DNA of 64,000 nucleotides from Micavibrio sp. (GTDB lineage: Bacteria; Pseudomonadota; Alphaproteobacteria; Micavibrionales; UBA2020), in NCBI GenBank assembly GCA_028283745.1, contig JAPWJZ010000007.1, forward strand, positions 1-64,000, written 5' to 3'. Numbering within the stretch: position 1 is the first letter of the stretch; each line of letters opens with the position of its first letter. A model generated the notes under the pieces. The model ran no database searches. It saw nothing but the letters and a program-made list of their open reading frames with translations, and was not told the origin of the DNA. The position numbers and the translations under genes are program-made. Shown piece after piece: positions 27,730 through 36,470 of this stretch.

Positions 27730-28344
27730 CTAAAATCCACCTGCGTCATCGCCGTCGTCGCTGTACTCGAGCGCGGCGCGTGATATTTCATAGCTGAAGC
27801 CGGCGCGGCCCATGGCGGCCAGTTCCTTCTGCTGCTGCTTGATGTCGGGGGCAGGGCCCTTGCGGAAGCGGCCCAGGCGCTTTTTGCGGATAAAGGTGAG
27901 GGCGGCTGCCATATCGGGGTCTTCATCCCCCACGCTTTCGCTGTCGATGCTGGTGAGTGCGCCGTCTATTTCCGTCCGGCCGAGACCCTTGGCCTGCAGT
28001 TTCGCCAGAATGGCTTTTTTCGATTTTCCCTGCCGCCGGAGGGAGGAGACCTTTGCTGCCGCAAAGACCTTATCATTCAAAAGCCCGGCGCGTTCATACC
28101 GGATGATCATATCCTCGATAATCGGGAAAAACGGCGCGGGGTCGACCTTGTGGAAGGTGCAGGAGCGCTTTATTTTGCGCGTCATGACACGGCGGAAATT
28201 TTCGGACGATGTGGCGAAGCGCTGAAGGTAGTAAAGGGCGCTATTTTCCAAATACTGGGCCGAAATTTTGCGCGGCTGTTTGGGTTGCCGGTCTTTGGGC
28301 TTGCCGGAGGGGTCTTTCGCTGTCTTATCCGGCTTGCTTTTCAT
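27730..28344 (-). CDS. recX: Regulatory protein RecX
   Basis: A 204-residue protein with a basic, Lys/Pro-rich N-terminal extension. The RecX helical repeats follow (YLENSALYYLQRFATSSENFRRVMTRKIKR, YERAGLLNDKVFAAAKVSSLRRQGKSKKAILAKLQAKG, ALTFIRKKRLGRFR). RecX binds RecA filaments and limits recombination. recA itself is not in the window. It converges with the histidine kinase gene (stops one base apart) and is divergent from hslO. Confidence 0.85.
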   Translation of the reverse strand: MKSKPDKTAKDPSGKPKDRQPKQPRKISAQYLENSALYYLQRFATSSENFRRVMTRKIKRSCTFHKVDPAPFFPIIEDMIIRYERAGLLNDKVFAAAKVSSLRRQGKSKKAILAKLQAKGLGRTEIDGALTSIDSESVGDEDPDMAAALTFIRKKRLGRFRKGPAPDIKQQQKELAAMGRAGFSYEISRAALEYSDDGDDAGGF

Positions 28345-28407
28345 GCCTTAAATCCATTATTGGCTTTTTATGCATCTGGCACTATTTTGTGCTAATCTGG
28401 AGGCGCT

Positions 28408-29367
28408 ATGGCTATTCGTATCAAAAAAGACGGCACACAACAATCGGGACTGGTGGATGACGACGTCGTCCAGCCCTTCCGGCTGGAAAAATCCAATGTG
28501 CGGGGCCGTATGGTCCGCATTGGCCCTGTGCTGAAGCAAATGCTGGGTCAGCATGATTACCCGCCGCCGGTTTCCGGCCTGCTGAGCGAGGTTGCGACCC
28601 TTTGCCTGCTTCTGGCGGGCATGTTGAAGTATGAAGGCATCTTTACGCTGCAAATCAAGGGCGACGGCCCCATTCGTCTGCTGGTGGCCGATGTGACCAG
28701 CAGCGGCGATGTGCGCGCTTATGCCGGCTTTGATGAAGCCGCGGTCAAGAAGGCCGCAAAGCGCAAAAAAGACGTCAGTAACAACCATTTTCACCTGCTC
28801 GGCAAAGGCTATATCGCCTTTACCGTGGACCAGGGCAATGCCGCCGACCGATATCAGGGTATTGTGGAGCTGAAAGGCGACTCTTTGTCGGATGCCGTGC
28901 AGCATTATTTTACGCAGTCGGAGCAGATCAAGACATCGTTCAAAATCGCCGTTCACCCGCAGGATACGCAGTGGCGCACCGGCGCCATCATGCTGCAACA
29001 ACTGCCGGATGAAGAGGCGGGCAAGGCCACCGGCATTGAAAACAGCATCGAGGACTGGACGCGTGCCGTCATGCTGCTGAGCACCTGCACCGATGGCGAA
29101 ATGCTGTCCCCTGTGCTGGCGACATCAGACGTTTTGTTCCGCCTGTTCCATGAAGACGGCGTGCGCATTTATTCGCCGACCCACGTGCATTTCAAATGCC
29201 GCTGCTCCCGCGAAAAAGTGCTGAACGTGCTGCGCACGATCCCCCGGCGCGAGTTGGAGGAAGTTTGCGAAAAAGACGGTCAGGTATCCCTGAAATGTGA
29301 GTTTTGCAGCGAGGAATATTTATTCACCGCGCCGCAACTGGATGAAGTTTACGGAGAGACAAAATGA
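28408..29367 (+). CDS. hslO: Redox-regulated chaperone Hsp33
   Basis: A 319-residue holdase activated by oxidation. The C-terminal zinc centre is complete: CRC near residues 269-271 and CEFC about 32 residues later, the four Cys that release zinc under oxidative stress. The N-terminal domain shows LLSEVATLCLLLAGMLKYEG and GDGPIRLLVADV. Its stop overlaps the start of the downstream lipoprotein gene (ATGA), indicating co-translation. Confidence 0.95.
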   Translation: MAIRIKKDGTQQSGLVDDDVVQPFRLEKSNVRGRMVRIGPVLKQMLGQHDYPPPVSGLLSEVATLCLLLAGMLKYEGIFTLQIKGDGPIRLLVADVTSSGDVRAYAGFDEAAVKKAAKRKKDVSNNHFHLLGKGYIAFTVDQGNAADRYQGIVELKGDSLSDAVQHYFTQSEQIKTSFKIAVHPQDTQWRTGAIMLQQLPDEEAGKATGIENSIEDWTRAVMLLSTCTDGEMLSPVLATSDVLFRLFHEDGVRIYSPTHVHFKCRCSREKVLNVLRTIPRRELEEVCEKDGQVSLKCEFCSEEYLFTAPQLDEVYGETK

Positions 29368-29960
29368 CGACAGGTAAAATCCGCTCCCTTATCATGTGCG
29401 TGGGCGCTGCCGCGCTGCTGACCGCCTGCACGGATGGCCCGCCGCAGTCTGGCGTGCCGGATATTACGCTGGCGCAGGTTCAGCCGATCAATCTGAACGT
29501 GTCGCGCATCGAGGTGGTTGATAAATACGTGCCGCCCATGAAATCGCCGAACTACGACCATATGTTCCGCCAGCCGCCGCTGACGGTGACGCACAGCCTG
29601 ATCAACAAGCAGCTGGTGGCGGGCGGACCGGAAAAAGTGCTGCGCGTGATTGTCGATGACGCTTCCGTCATCCGCACCGACCTTTCGGCGCCGGATGGTT
29701 TCTTCTCCTCCCTCACGCCGCATCCGTCGGAGAGGTATCATGCCCGCGTTGCCATCCGCTTCGAGATGGTCAATGCCGATGCGCCGGACGTTGTGCTGGC
29801 GCATGCCGAAGTATCATCCGACCGTGAAAAGACGATTTACGATGATGCATCGCCCGCCGACCGTGACGCAGCTTTCCTCGACCTCGACGAAGGCCTGGTC
29901 AGCGACCTCAGCAGCGGTTTTTCGACTGTTGTGAAGCGTACGTTCGGGACAGTGAATTAA
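29364..29960 (+). CDS. Conserved lipoprotein of unknown function
   Basis: A 198-residue lipoprotein with lipobox LTAC (Cys at residue 22). The mature part has a mixed alpha/beta pattern (PINLNVSRIEVVDKYVPPMKSPNYDHMF ... TVTHSLINKQLVAGG ... RYHARVAIRFEMV ... AHAEVSSDREKTI). I do not recognise a characterised family. Overlap of the start with the hslO stop implies an operon. A role in the periplasmic or outer-membrane stress response is only a guess from that neighbour. Confidence 0.7.
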   Translation: MTTGKIRSLIMCVGAAALLTACTDGPPQSGVPDITLAQVQPINLNVSRIEVVDKYVPPMKSPNYDHMFRQPPLTVTHSLINKQLVAGGPEKVLRVIVDDASVIRTDLSAPDGFFSSLTPHPSERYHARVAIRFEMVNADAPDVVLAHAEVSSDREKTIYDDASPADRDAAFLDLDEGLVSDLSSGFSTVVKRTFGTVN

Positions 29961-29976
29961 GCTTTTATCCGAAAAC

Positions 29977-31419
29977 TTAGTCGCGCCAAAAGCTTGGCAT
30001 CAGCAATACCAGCAGTGTCAGGAATTCCACACGCCCGAACAGCATGGCGAGGGAGATTACCCAGATGGATTCATTCGGCAGCGCCGCGAAGTTTGCGGCG
30101 GGGCCAATCACATCCCCCGTGCCGACACCGGTATTGCTGACGGCGGCAATTGCTCCTGAAAAGGCGGTGGTGAAATCAAGCCCGGTCAGCTGCAGTAATA
30201 CTCCGAGAGTAAGCCACGACATAATGTAGACAAAGAAGAAACCGGCCACGGCGGCCTGCAGCGTGGGCTCCACGATTTTGCCGTTGTAGCGCACCTGGAA
30301 CAGGCCGTGGGGCATCAGCAGTTTTTGCAGTTGCTGGCGCAGCATCATGAACAGGATTTGCAGGCGGAAGATTTTTATGCCGCCCGCAGTGGAGCCCGAG
30401 CAGCTGCCAAGGAAGGTCGCCATAAAGGCAACCCCGACAATGAAGTGACCCCAGAGGGCATAGTCGTTATTGGCAAAGCCTGTCGTCGTCATGTAGCTGG
30501 CGACAAGGAACAGGCCGTTGCGCAGCGAGTCCAGCAAGCCCATGTCGTCTTCCAGAAACAGCCATGCGGCGCAGGAAAGGGTGAAAATGCCAAGGATGCA
30601 GAAGAAGGTGCGCACCTGGCTGTCTTTCCAGATGACGTCAGCATCGCCGCGGCCCGCGCGCAGGTACAGTACGAAAGGCAGGCTGGACAGGATCATGAAG
30701 AAGACGATGATAAGGTCAATCGCGCCGCTGTTGAAGTGGCCGATGGAAGCATCATAGTTGGCAAAGCCGCCGGTGGACATGGTGGCCATGGCGTGGCATA
30801 TCGCGTCAAAATCAGACATGCCGGCAAAATGCAGCGCAATGGCGCATAGCAGCGTCAGGCCCGCGTAAACGGCGCAGATGTACGTTGCCATCTGGCTTGC
30901 GCTCGGCATGACTTTTTCAATCTGGAAGGACTGGGTTTTAAAAATCTGCATGCCGGAAATTTGCAGCATGGGGAAAACCGCAAGCGCGATAATAAGGAAG
31001 CCGATGCCGCCAATCCATGTCAGCATGGCACGCCACAGCAAAATGCCATGCGGCAGGTTATCCAGCCCGGAAATGACGGTGGAACCGGTGGTGGTCACGC
31101 CTGACATGGCCTCAAAAAACGCATCCGCATAGCCGAGGTTCAGCGCCGACAACGTAAAGGGCAGGGCGCCGAAGGCGGCCATGAAAACGTAGGAACTGCA
31201 GGTCAGCAAGAAGGTTTCGCGCAGCGACATGTGGAATTTGGGCTGGCGGTTCATAAAAATAAGCGCAAGGCCGAAGAAGGCGGTGATGAGGGCCGAGGAC
31301 AGGAACACTTCCCAGTCGTCGCTGCCGTTGGCAAGGTCAACGAAGCAGGGGCCGAGCATGGCGGCGGACAGAACCAGAATAAGGATACCGTTGACATAGA
31401 AGACTGGCTTGAAATTCAT
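29977..31419 (-). CDS. trkH: Trk/Ktr potassium uptake protein TrkH
   Basis: A 480-residue inner-membrane K+ channel subunit with four M1-P-M2 repeats. The four filter segments are visible: TTTGST, STGGFANYD, TTGFANND and NTGVGTGD. Other typical parts are MLTWIGGIGFLIIALAVFPMLQ and GSCSGSTAGGIKIFRLQIL. TrkH works with the NAD-binding regulator TrkA, whose gene is not in this window. It converges with the hslO-lipoprotein operon. Confidence 0.94.
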   Translation of the reverse strand: MNFKPVFYVNGILILVLSAAMLGPCFVDLANGSDDWEVFLSSALITAFFGLALIFMNRQPKFHMSLRETFLLTCSSYVFMAAFGALPFTLSALNLGYADAFFEAMSGVTTTGSTVISGLDNLPHGILLWRAMLTWIGGIGFLIIALAVFPMLQISGMQIFKTQSFQIEKVMPSASQMATYICAVYAGLTLLCAIALHFAGMSDFDAICHAMATMSTGGFANYDASIGHFNSGAIDLIIVFFMILSSLPFVLYLRAGRGDADVIWKDSQVRTFFCILGIFTLSCAAWLFLEDDMGLLDSLRNGLFLVASYMTTTGFANNDYALWGHFIVGVAFMATFLGSCSGSTAGGIKIFRLQILFMMLRQQLQKLLMPHGLFQVRYNGKIVEPTLQAAVAGFFFVYIMSWLTLGVLLQLTGLDFTTAFSGAIAAVSNTGVGTGDVIGPAANFAALPNESIWVISLAMLFGRVEFLTLLVLLMPSFWRD

Positions 31420-31458
31420 GACGCGTTGCCGCCGTTTCGGGGGTTGTGACCGTGGAGG

Positions 31459-31851
31459 TCAATTAAGCTTCTTTTTCGCGCTGGGCGTATCGAGGGAGAA
31501 GGCGGGGATGGCGACATCAAACGTCTGCCCGTCCGTCAGCTCCATCGAATAGGTGCCGACCATGATGCCGCTCGGTGTGGGCAGCGGGGTGCCGCTGGTG
31601 TATTCAAATGTTTCGCCGGGCTTCAGCACCGGCTGTTCGCCGACCACGCCAGGGCCATGCACTTCCTGCGTGCGGCCATAGGCATCGGTAATCTTCCAGT
31701 GGCGGGTGCGCAGCTGTACGGTATGCGCGCCGTTATTCTCGATGCGGATTTTATACGCCCAGACATAGACGTTTTCATCCGGTTGCGATTCATGGTCGAG
31801 GTAGGTGGTTTCGACCGAAACGGTGACGTCGCTGGTGGTGGTGCGGTACAT
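31459..31851 (-). CDS. apaG: ApaG family protein
   Basis: A 130-residue fibronectin-III-like protein with the family motifs VSVETTYLDHESQPDENVYVWAYKIRIEN, VQLRTRHWKITDAYG and VHGPGVVGEQPVLKPGETFEYTSGTPLPTPSGIMVGTYSM (overall pattern). ApaG has been linked to divalent-metal efflux and to Ap4A metabolism in enterobacteria, but the biochemical role is unsettled. It is co-oriented with trkH, 39 bases upstream of it, and may share a transcript. Confidence 0.93.
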   Translation of the reverse strand: MYRTTTSDVTVSVETTYLDHESQPDENVYVWAYKIRIENNGAHTVQLRTRHWKITDAYGRTQEVHGPGVVGEQPVLKPGETFEYTSGTPLPTPSGIMVGTYSMELTDGQTFDVAIPAFSLDTPSAKKKLN

Positions 31852-31913
31852 GGGGTTACCCTAGCGTTGATATGGCCTGACCATAGCAAACCCTGCCGGA
31901 AAAAGAAACCGCG

Positions 31914-31947
31914 CAAAAAGAAACCGGCCAGTTTACCGGCCGGTTTC
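31914..31947 (-). terminator. Terminator of the OmpA-family gene
   Basis: A perfect 10-base stem (31920-31929 with 31938-31947) surrounds an eight-base loop and is followed on the minus strand by CTTTTT. It lies about 30 bases after the OmpA-family stop and before apaG. Confidence 0.8.
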
Positions 31948-31978
31948 CTTGAAGTCGTTCTTAACAGTCGCTTGAAGA

Positions 31979-32872
31979 TTACTCGAGGGTAATCTGCGCG
32001 CGGCGGTTTGCAGGCTCGCGAACGTTGTCTGCGGTTTTCACCAGCAGGTCGGTTTCGCCGCGTGCTTCGACATGGATCATCTCAGCCGACACGCCGCGAG
32101 CGACGAGGCCGTCACGCACCGAGTTGGCGCGTTTCAGAGAGAGTTTGTCGTTGTATTTGTTGCCGCCGGAGCTGTCCGTGTGGCCGATGATGGTCAGGCC
32201 GTGGACGTCTTTGCGGTTCTTGATTTCCTGTGCGACGGCGTCGAGGACGTCGTTGGCGCCAGCGGAAACGTTGAACTTGTTCCAGTCGAAGAAGACGATG
32301 AACATAGCTTGTTCAACCGGCGTCGGTTCGCCCTTGGGCGCTTCCATCGCAACCGGCACTTCTTCTGCGGGGGCGGGCTTCACAGCAACGCTGTTTTGCA
32401 GGTCTTGCAGGGCGTTGTAGAAGGCAGCTTTGCAGGGAACGTCGCGGTTCCAGTTTTCTTCCTGCTGTTCAGCCCAGCAGTCGAATTTCGATTGTGCAAC
32501 GGCTGCCTTGTCGGGGGCAACTTCGCGGCCGCCGTTTTCAAGCGCGTCGACGAGGTCGGCGCGGCCTTTGCTCATCTCGACGATGTTCTTGTCGGAGAGA
32601 TCCCAGTCATCCAGCGTTTCGGGCATCACGACAACGCCGCTGGCAGCCGCGAGGCCTTTGCGTGCGAAGTGGATGGCATCCGCGTAATCGAGCGCCTTGT
32701 TCTGGCGGCCGTTTGCGTAGTCGCGGTATTCAGCCGCGAGCTTTTTCGTGAACGGCGAACCCGTTGCGGTGGCTTTGTTAAGCGCATCGACGGTGGAATT
32801 GCTGCTTGCGCCGGTGCAGGCAGCAACAACGAGCAGACCCAGCAGGGCGCAAACTCTGGTAACCAGCTTCAT
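31979..32872 (-). CDS. OmpA-family outer-membrane lipoprotein
   Basis: A 297-residue lipoprotein with lipobox VAAC (Cys19). A helical middle region follows (about 25-170), then a Pro/Glu linker and a C-terminal OmpA/Pal-type peptidoglycan-binding domain (about 185-297). That domain contains VFFDWNKFNVS, GLTIIGHTDSSGG, KLSLKRANSVRDGL and RRAQITLE. It could anchor the outer membrane to the wall. It has a longer N-terminal region than classical Pal, and it lies 16 kb from tolQRAB, so I do not name it pal although it might supply that role. Confidence 0.88.
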   Translation of the reverse strand: MKLVTRVCALLGLLVVAACTGASSNSTVDALNKATATGSPFTKKLAAEYRDYANGRQNKALDYADAIHFARKGLAAASGVVVMPETLDDWDLSDKNIVEMSKGRADLVDALENGGREVAPDKAAVAQSKFDCWAEQQEENWNRDVPCKAAFYNALQDLQNSVAVKPAPAEEVPVAMEAPKGEPTPVEQAMFIVFFDWNKFNVSAGANDVLDAVAQEIKNRKDVHGLTIIGHTDSSGGNKYNDKLSLKRANSVRDGLVARGVSAEMIHVEARGETDLLVKTADNVREPANRRAQITLE

Positions 32873-33127
32873 CAGAATAACTCCTTAAGATAGTAACAAA
32901 TTTTTTCGTCTCCAGCCGGGCGCACCAGTTATAGTTTATTTTCAAACGGATGCAGACTTTGAGCTTCTCTACTTATCGTTTTTAGCCCTTGTTTGTAAAG
33001 ACGTTTTGTAGAGGAGGGGGTCGGGAAAATTGTGTTTACATATAAGCGGGCTGCCAACGCTAAGCCTTTTCCCACACTATACATTCATATATAATCGCAT
33101 TATAAAGGCAAAACGCGATACGGCATC

Positions 33128-33202
<75 letters not shown>

Positions 33203-33245
33203 TTCCTGATAATTAACAGAATGAACGGTCAATCGGAGACTTGCG

Positions 33246-34283
33246 ATGATGGAACCGCCCACCCCCGCCAACGAATCCCAGCGGCTTGATTCTCTCAAAA
33301 AACTCAATTTGCTGGATACGCCGATCGAAGAACGGTTCGAGCGCATCACGCGGATGCTGAAGCGCAGCTTGGGCGTTGAAATTGCCTCCTTCGTCTTGCT
33401 GGATTCCGACCGCCAGTTTTTCAAATCCATCCAGGGCCTCAATAGTACCGAAACGCCGCGCAAGGATTCCTTCTGCGCCCACCTGATTGCGTCGGACGAT
33501 GACAGCCTTTATGTCGGCGATGCCAAAAAAGACCCGCGCTTTGCCGATAACCCGCTGGTCACCGGTGCACCGGGCATTTCTTTTTATGCCGGCTGCCCCG
33601 TGCGCTCTCCCGACGGGCAGCGCATCGGTGCACTTTGCGCCATTGACGGCAAGGCACGCGACATTACCGAAGAAGAATTGCAGATGCTGAAGGACTTCGC
33701 CTCGATGGTGGAGACCGAGCTGCGCACCGAAACGATGAAAGACGCCCAGCAGCGCCTGATCAGCGAGCTGGACCAGGCGAACCGCATTGCGCTGATCGAC
33801 AGCATGACGCGCATCTGGAACCGCGCCGGCATCACCGAGCTGATGAAGCGCGAGTGCAGCGAAGCCGCCCGCCGCCGCACCGCGATGGGCGTTGTCATGT
33901 GCGACATCGACCATTTCAAAAAAGTGAACGACACGCACGGCCACCCTGTCGGCGATGAAGTCATCCGTGAAGTTGCGCACCGCCTGCTGTCTGCCCTGCG
34001 GACCGAAGACGCGATTGGCCGCGTCGGCGGGGAGGAATTCCTTATCGTGCTGCCTAACTGCGCGCCCGAAAGCCTGTTTGCCACGGTCGAGCGCATCCGC
34101 GCCAAGCTGGTGGCCGAACCCGTCGCCACCGCCGCGGGCGAACTGCCCATTACCATGAGCTTCGGCGCTCTCAGCGTCGTGCCGGAAAAAGCGGCGGAGA
34201 TTGACCCGCTGGTCAAAAAAGCCGACGACGCGTTGTATAAAGCGAAGCATGGCGGCCGCAACCGGACCGAAGTTGCCGCATAA
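33246..34283 (+). CDS. GAF-GGDEF diguanylate cyclase
   Basis: A 345-residue soluble protein predicted to make cyclic di-GMP from GTP. The N-terminal GAF-type sensor domain spans about residues 20-165 (FVLLDSDRQFFKSIQGL, FCAHLIAS, ISFYAGCPVRSPDGQRIGALCAID). The GGDEF domain has CDIDHFKKVNDTHGHPVGD and active-site GGEEF at residues 261-265. The inhibitory I-site RxxD (RTED, 252-255) lies exactly five residues before it, so product feedback is likely. It follows tRNA-Gly. The GAF ligand is unknown. Confidence 0.94.
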   Translation: MMEPPTPANESQRLDSLKKLNLLDTPIEERFERITRMLKRSLGVEIASFVLLDSDRQFFKSIQGLNSTETPRKDSFCAHLIASDDDSLYVGDAKKDPRFADNPLVTGAPGISFYAGCPVRSPDGQRIGALCAIDGKARDITEEELQMLKDFASMVETELRTETMKDAQQRLISELDQANRIALIDSMTRIWNRAGITELMKRECSEAARRRTAMGVVMCDIDHFKKVNDTHGHPVGDEVIREVAHRLLSALRTEDAIGRVGGEEFLIVLPNCAPESLFATVERIRAKLVAEPVATAAGELPITMSFGALSVVPEKAAEIDPLVKKADDALYKAKHGGRNRTEVAA

Positions 34284-34343
34284 GGTGCATACGGCGTAAT
34301 TGCCACACCGCTGTGCCTTAAAAACACGCGATTAAGAAAAATC

Positions 34344-34373
34344 TTGACTCCAGACACCTGAAATCATTATGTT
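34344..34373 (+). promoter_or_regulatory. Candidate sigma-70-type promoter
   Basis: TTGACT at 34344-34349 and TATGTT at 34368-34373 are separated by 18 bases. They lie 85 bases before the PfpI-like gene in AT-rich spacer DNA. The -35 hexamer differs from consensus by one base. Confidence 0.5.
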
Positions 34374-34458
34374 CCGGTCTATCTAATCATGCGGCCGGGA
34401 AAATGCTTATGACGGCCAGCCCTGTAAAAATCAATAATAACAAGGGAGTCTTCAAAGA

Positions 34459-35025
34459 ATGTCCGATAAATCACTCACCGGCAAAAAAATCATCGTCCTC
34501 GTTTCCAACGGCGTGGATGAGAACGTGATGTCCATGGTTCAGCGCGAAATGCTGAAAACCGGCGCGACCATCAAGACTGTCGGTACCGAATCCGGCCTCG
34601 TGAACAGCTGGAACAACAACCAATGGGGCCTGTATTTCCCCGTTGACCAGCAAATCGGCCAGACACTCGGCGCGGATTTTGACGCCATTATCGTGCCGAG
34701 CGGCTCGCGCGGCATCCAGAAACTCTCCACCAACGCGCATTGCGAACGTATTTTGGCAAGCTTCATCACCGCCGGCAAACCCATGGTCTTCATGGGCGGC
34801 GCGGTTGAGCTGCTGGCGAAAACCAGCCTTGCCACCGGCCTTACCGTTTCCGGCCCCGAAGTTTCGGAAGCTGTCATGGTTGCTGCCGGCGCGAAATGGG
34901 AACAGGAAGCAGAATGCGTCTGCGGCCAGGTCATGTCCGGCGAATGCGCAGACGTCAGCGCGTTCATCACCAACATGATCGCCTTTATCGCGCAACCGGC
35001 TGTTGAAGTTAAAGCCGCAGCCTGA
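34459..35025 (+). CDS. DJ-1/PfpI-like protein
   Basis: A 188-residue single-domain protein with the DJ-1/PfpI fold pattern: GKKIIVLVSNGVDENVMSMVQREMLKTGATIKTVG, then DFDAIIVPSG and ITAGKPMVFMGGAVELLAKT. In active family members the nucleophile elbow has a Cys where this sequence shows GGAVELL, so the usual catalytic Cys seems absent. It resembles the C-terminal domain of large-subunit catalases more than peptidases (inference). It has its own promoter-like site and terminator, so it is monocistronic. Confidence 0.75.
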   Translation: MSDKSLTGKKIIVLVSNGVDENVMSMVQREMLKTGATIKTVGTESGLVNSWNNNQWGLYFPVDQQIGQTLGADFDAIIVPSGSRGIQKLSTNAHCERILASFITAGKPMVFMGGAVELLAKTSLATGLTVSGPEVSEAVMVAAGAKWEQEAECVCGQVMSGECADVSAFITNMIAFIAQPAVEVKAAA

Positions 35026-35035
35026 TATTACAAAG

Positions 35036-35083
35036 CCCGCGGGGGGATTGCCGCCACATGGCGCGCACCCCCGCGGGTTTTTT
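35036..35083 (+). terminator. Rho-independent terminator
   Basis: A perfect 10-base GC-rich stem (35036-35045 with 35068-35077) is followed by six T residues, just after the PfpI-like stop. Confidence 0.85.
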
Positions 35084-35110
35084 ATTGTTTAGTTTTTTCG
35101 AGGATCTGGG

Positions 35111-36260
35111 ATGAAAAACGAAGTTCAAACCGCAGTAGGCGAGATTAAGTCATCTCTCGACCTGCTGAGGAGGCATCTTTGACTGGGATCGTGCAATCCA
35201 CCGCCTTGCGGAACTGAACTCCCTTGCCGAAGACCCCACGCTCTGGAACAACCCGGACCGCGCCCAGAAACTTCTGAAAGAGCGCACGCGCCTTGATACC
35301 CAGATTTCCGGCGTCCGCTCCATCGAAAACGACCTGAACGACCAGCTGGGCATGATCGAGCTTGCCGAAGCGGAGGGCGATGACGCCCTTGTCGGCGAAG
35401 CTGAAAAAAATCTTTATACCCTGAAAGACGATGTCGCCAAGCGCGGCCTTGCTAGCCTTTTGTCGGGCGAGCAGGACGGCAGCGATGCTTACCTGCAGGT
35501 CAACGCCGGTGCCGGCGGTACCGAAGCGCAGGACTGGGCATCCATCGTGTTCCGCATGTACATGCGCTTTGCTGAACAGCGCGGTTATAAAGTCGCCCTC
35601 ATGGATATGCAGGACGGCGAGGTTGCGGGCCTTAAATCCGCCATCATCGAAATTTCCGGCGAAAATGCCTATGGCTGGCTCAAATCGGAAACCGGCGTGC
35701 ATCGCCTTGTGCGCATTTCGCCGTACGATTCAAACGCGCGCCGTCATACCAGCTTCTGCTCCGTTGCCGTGACGCCGGTGGTGGATGAAGACATCGACAT
35801 TAAAATCGAAGACAAGGATTTGCGCGTGGATACCTACCGCTCCGGCGGTGCCGGCGGCCAGCACGTGAACAAAACGGAATCCGCCATTCGCCTGACGCAC
35901 ATGCCGACAGGCATCGTCGTTGCCTGCCAGAACGAACGCTCGCAGCACAAAAACCGCGCGGCGGCCATGAAGATGCTGAAAGCAAAACTGTACGAGCGCG
36001 AAATACAAATGCGCGATGCTGAAAAGCAGGCGCGTGAAGACCAGAAGACCGACATCGGCTTCGGCCACCAGATCCGCTCTTACGTGCTGCACCCGTACCA
36101 GATGGTCAAGGACCTGCGCACGGGTCACCAAACGTCCGACAGTCAGGGCGTGCTGGACGGCGGGCTGGATGAATTCCTGCAGGCATCGCTGGCGCACAAG
36201 TTGACGGCGGAAAAAACCGGCGGCGCACCCAAGGGCGCGGCTTACGAAGACCTCGAATAA
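35111..36260 (+). CDS. prfB: Peptide chain release factor 2, programmed +1 frameshift
   Basis: Releases peptides at UGA and UAA codons. The first 23 codons from the ATG at 35,111 end at CTT TGA C (35,177-35,183), the classic RF2 autoregulatory slip site. A Shine-Dalgarno-like AGGAGG lies at 35,169-35,174. A +1 shift at CTT reads GAC next and continues as DWDRAIHRLAELNSL to the stop at 36,260, giving about 382 residues. The codon-recognition tripeptide is SPY (RISPYDSNARRH) and the peptidyl-transfer motif is GGQ (GGAGGQHVNKTESA). When RF2 is scarce, ribosomes pause at UGA and shift more often, which raises RF2 output. Confidence 0.96.
35169..35183 (+). promoter_or_regulatory. RF2 programmed frameshift site
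   Basis: AGGAGG, a three-base spacer CAT... and then CTT TGA C make up the conserved recoding signal. The in-frame UGA at 35,180-35,182 is bypassed by slipping forward one base on CTT. Confidence 0.93.
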
Positions 36261-36291
36261 GCCGTTAATTTCCCTTTTTTTTCAACGCGTA

Positions 36292-36342
36292 TTCTCGGGC
36301 GGGGAACCGTTATGCATTCTCATGCATAAGTACCCCCGAGAA
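36292..36342 (+). other. Compound hairpin upstream of the 26-aa gene
   Basis: An outer 8-base stem (36292-36299 with 36335-36342, TTCTCGGG/CCCGAGAA) encloses an inner perfect 8-base stem (36310-36317 with 36322-36329, TTATGCAT/ATGCATAA) with a TCTC tetraloop. It ends 29 bases before the small gene. It may end prfB transcription or be a structured leader controlling the small gene. A T-run lies before, not after it, which argues against a simple terminator. Confidence 0.5.
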
Positions 36343-36371
36343 ATACACGAACAAAAATAGGGAGAACCATC

Positions 36372-36452
36372 ATGAAACCAATCATCCTCTGGGCTGTCGG
36401 TATTCCAATTCCGGTTATTATTTTGCTCTATATGTTCCATGTCGTGAACTAA
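36372..36452 (+). CDS. 26-residue single-helix membrane peptide
   Basis: The ATG at 36,372 follows an AGGGAGA ribosome site by about seven bases. The peptide MKPIILWAVGIPIPVIILLY... is almost entirely one hydrophobic helix with an IPIP turn and ends HVVN. Similar short peptides with an ILW-GIP-PVIILLY pattern occur in other proteobacteria as I remember, but no function is assigned. A real ribosome site, a plausible membrane span and the upstream hairpin support a gene, although its size makes this provisional. Confidence 0.65.
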   Translation: MKPIILWAVGIPIPVIILLYMFHVVN

Positions 36453-36470
36453 GCGGCTGATACAACGTCA

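Noticed and set aside
31979-32872. Naming the OmpA-domain lipoprotein pal
   Set aside because: The OmpA domain fits, but the protein is nearly twice Pal length and lies far from tolB, so the name is not justified.
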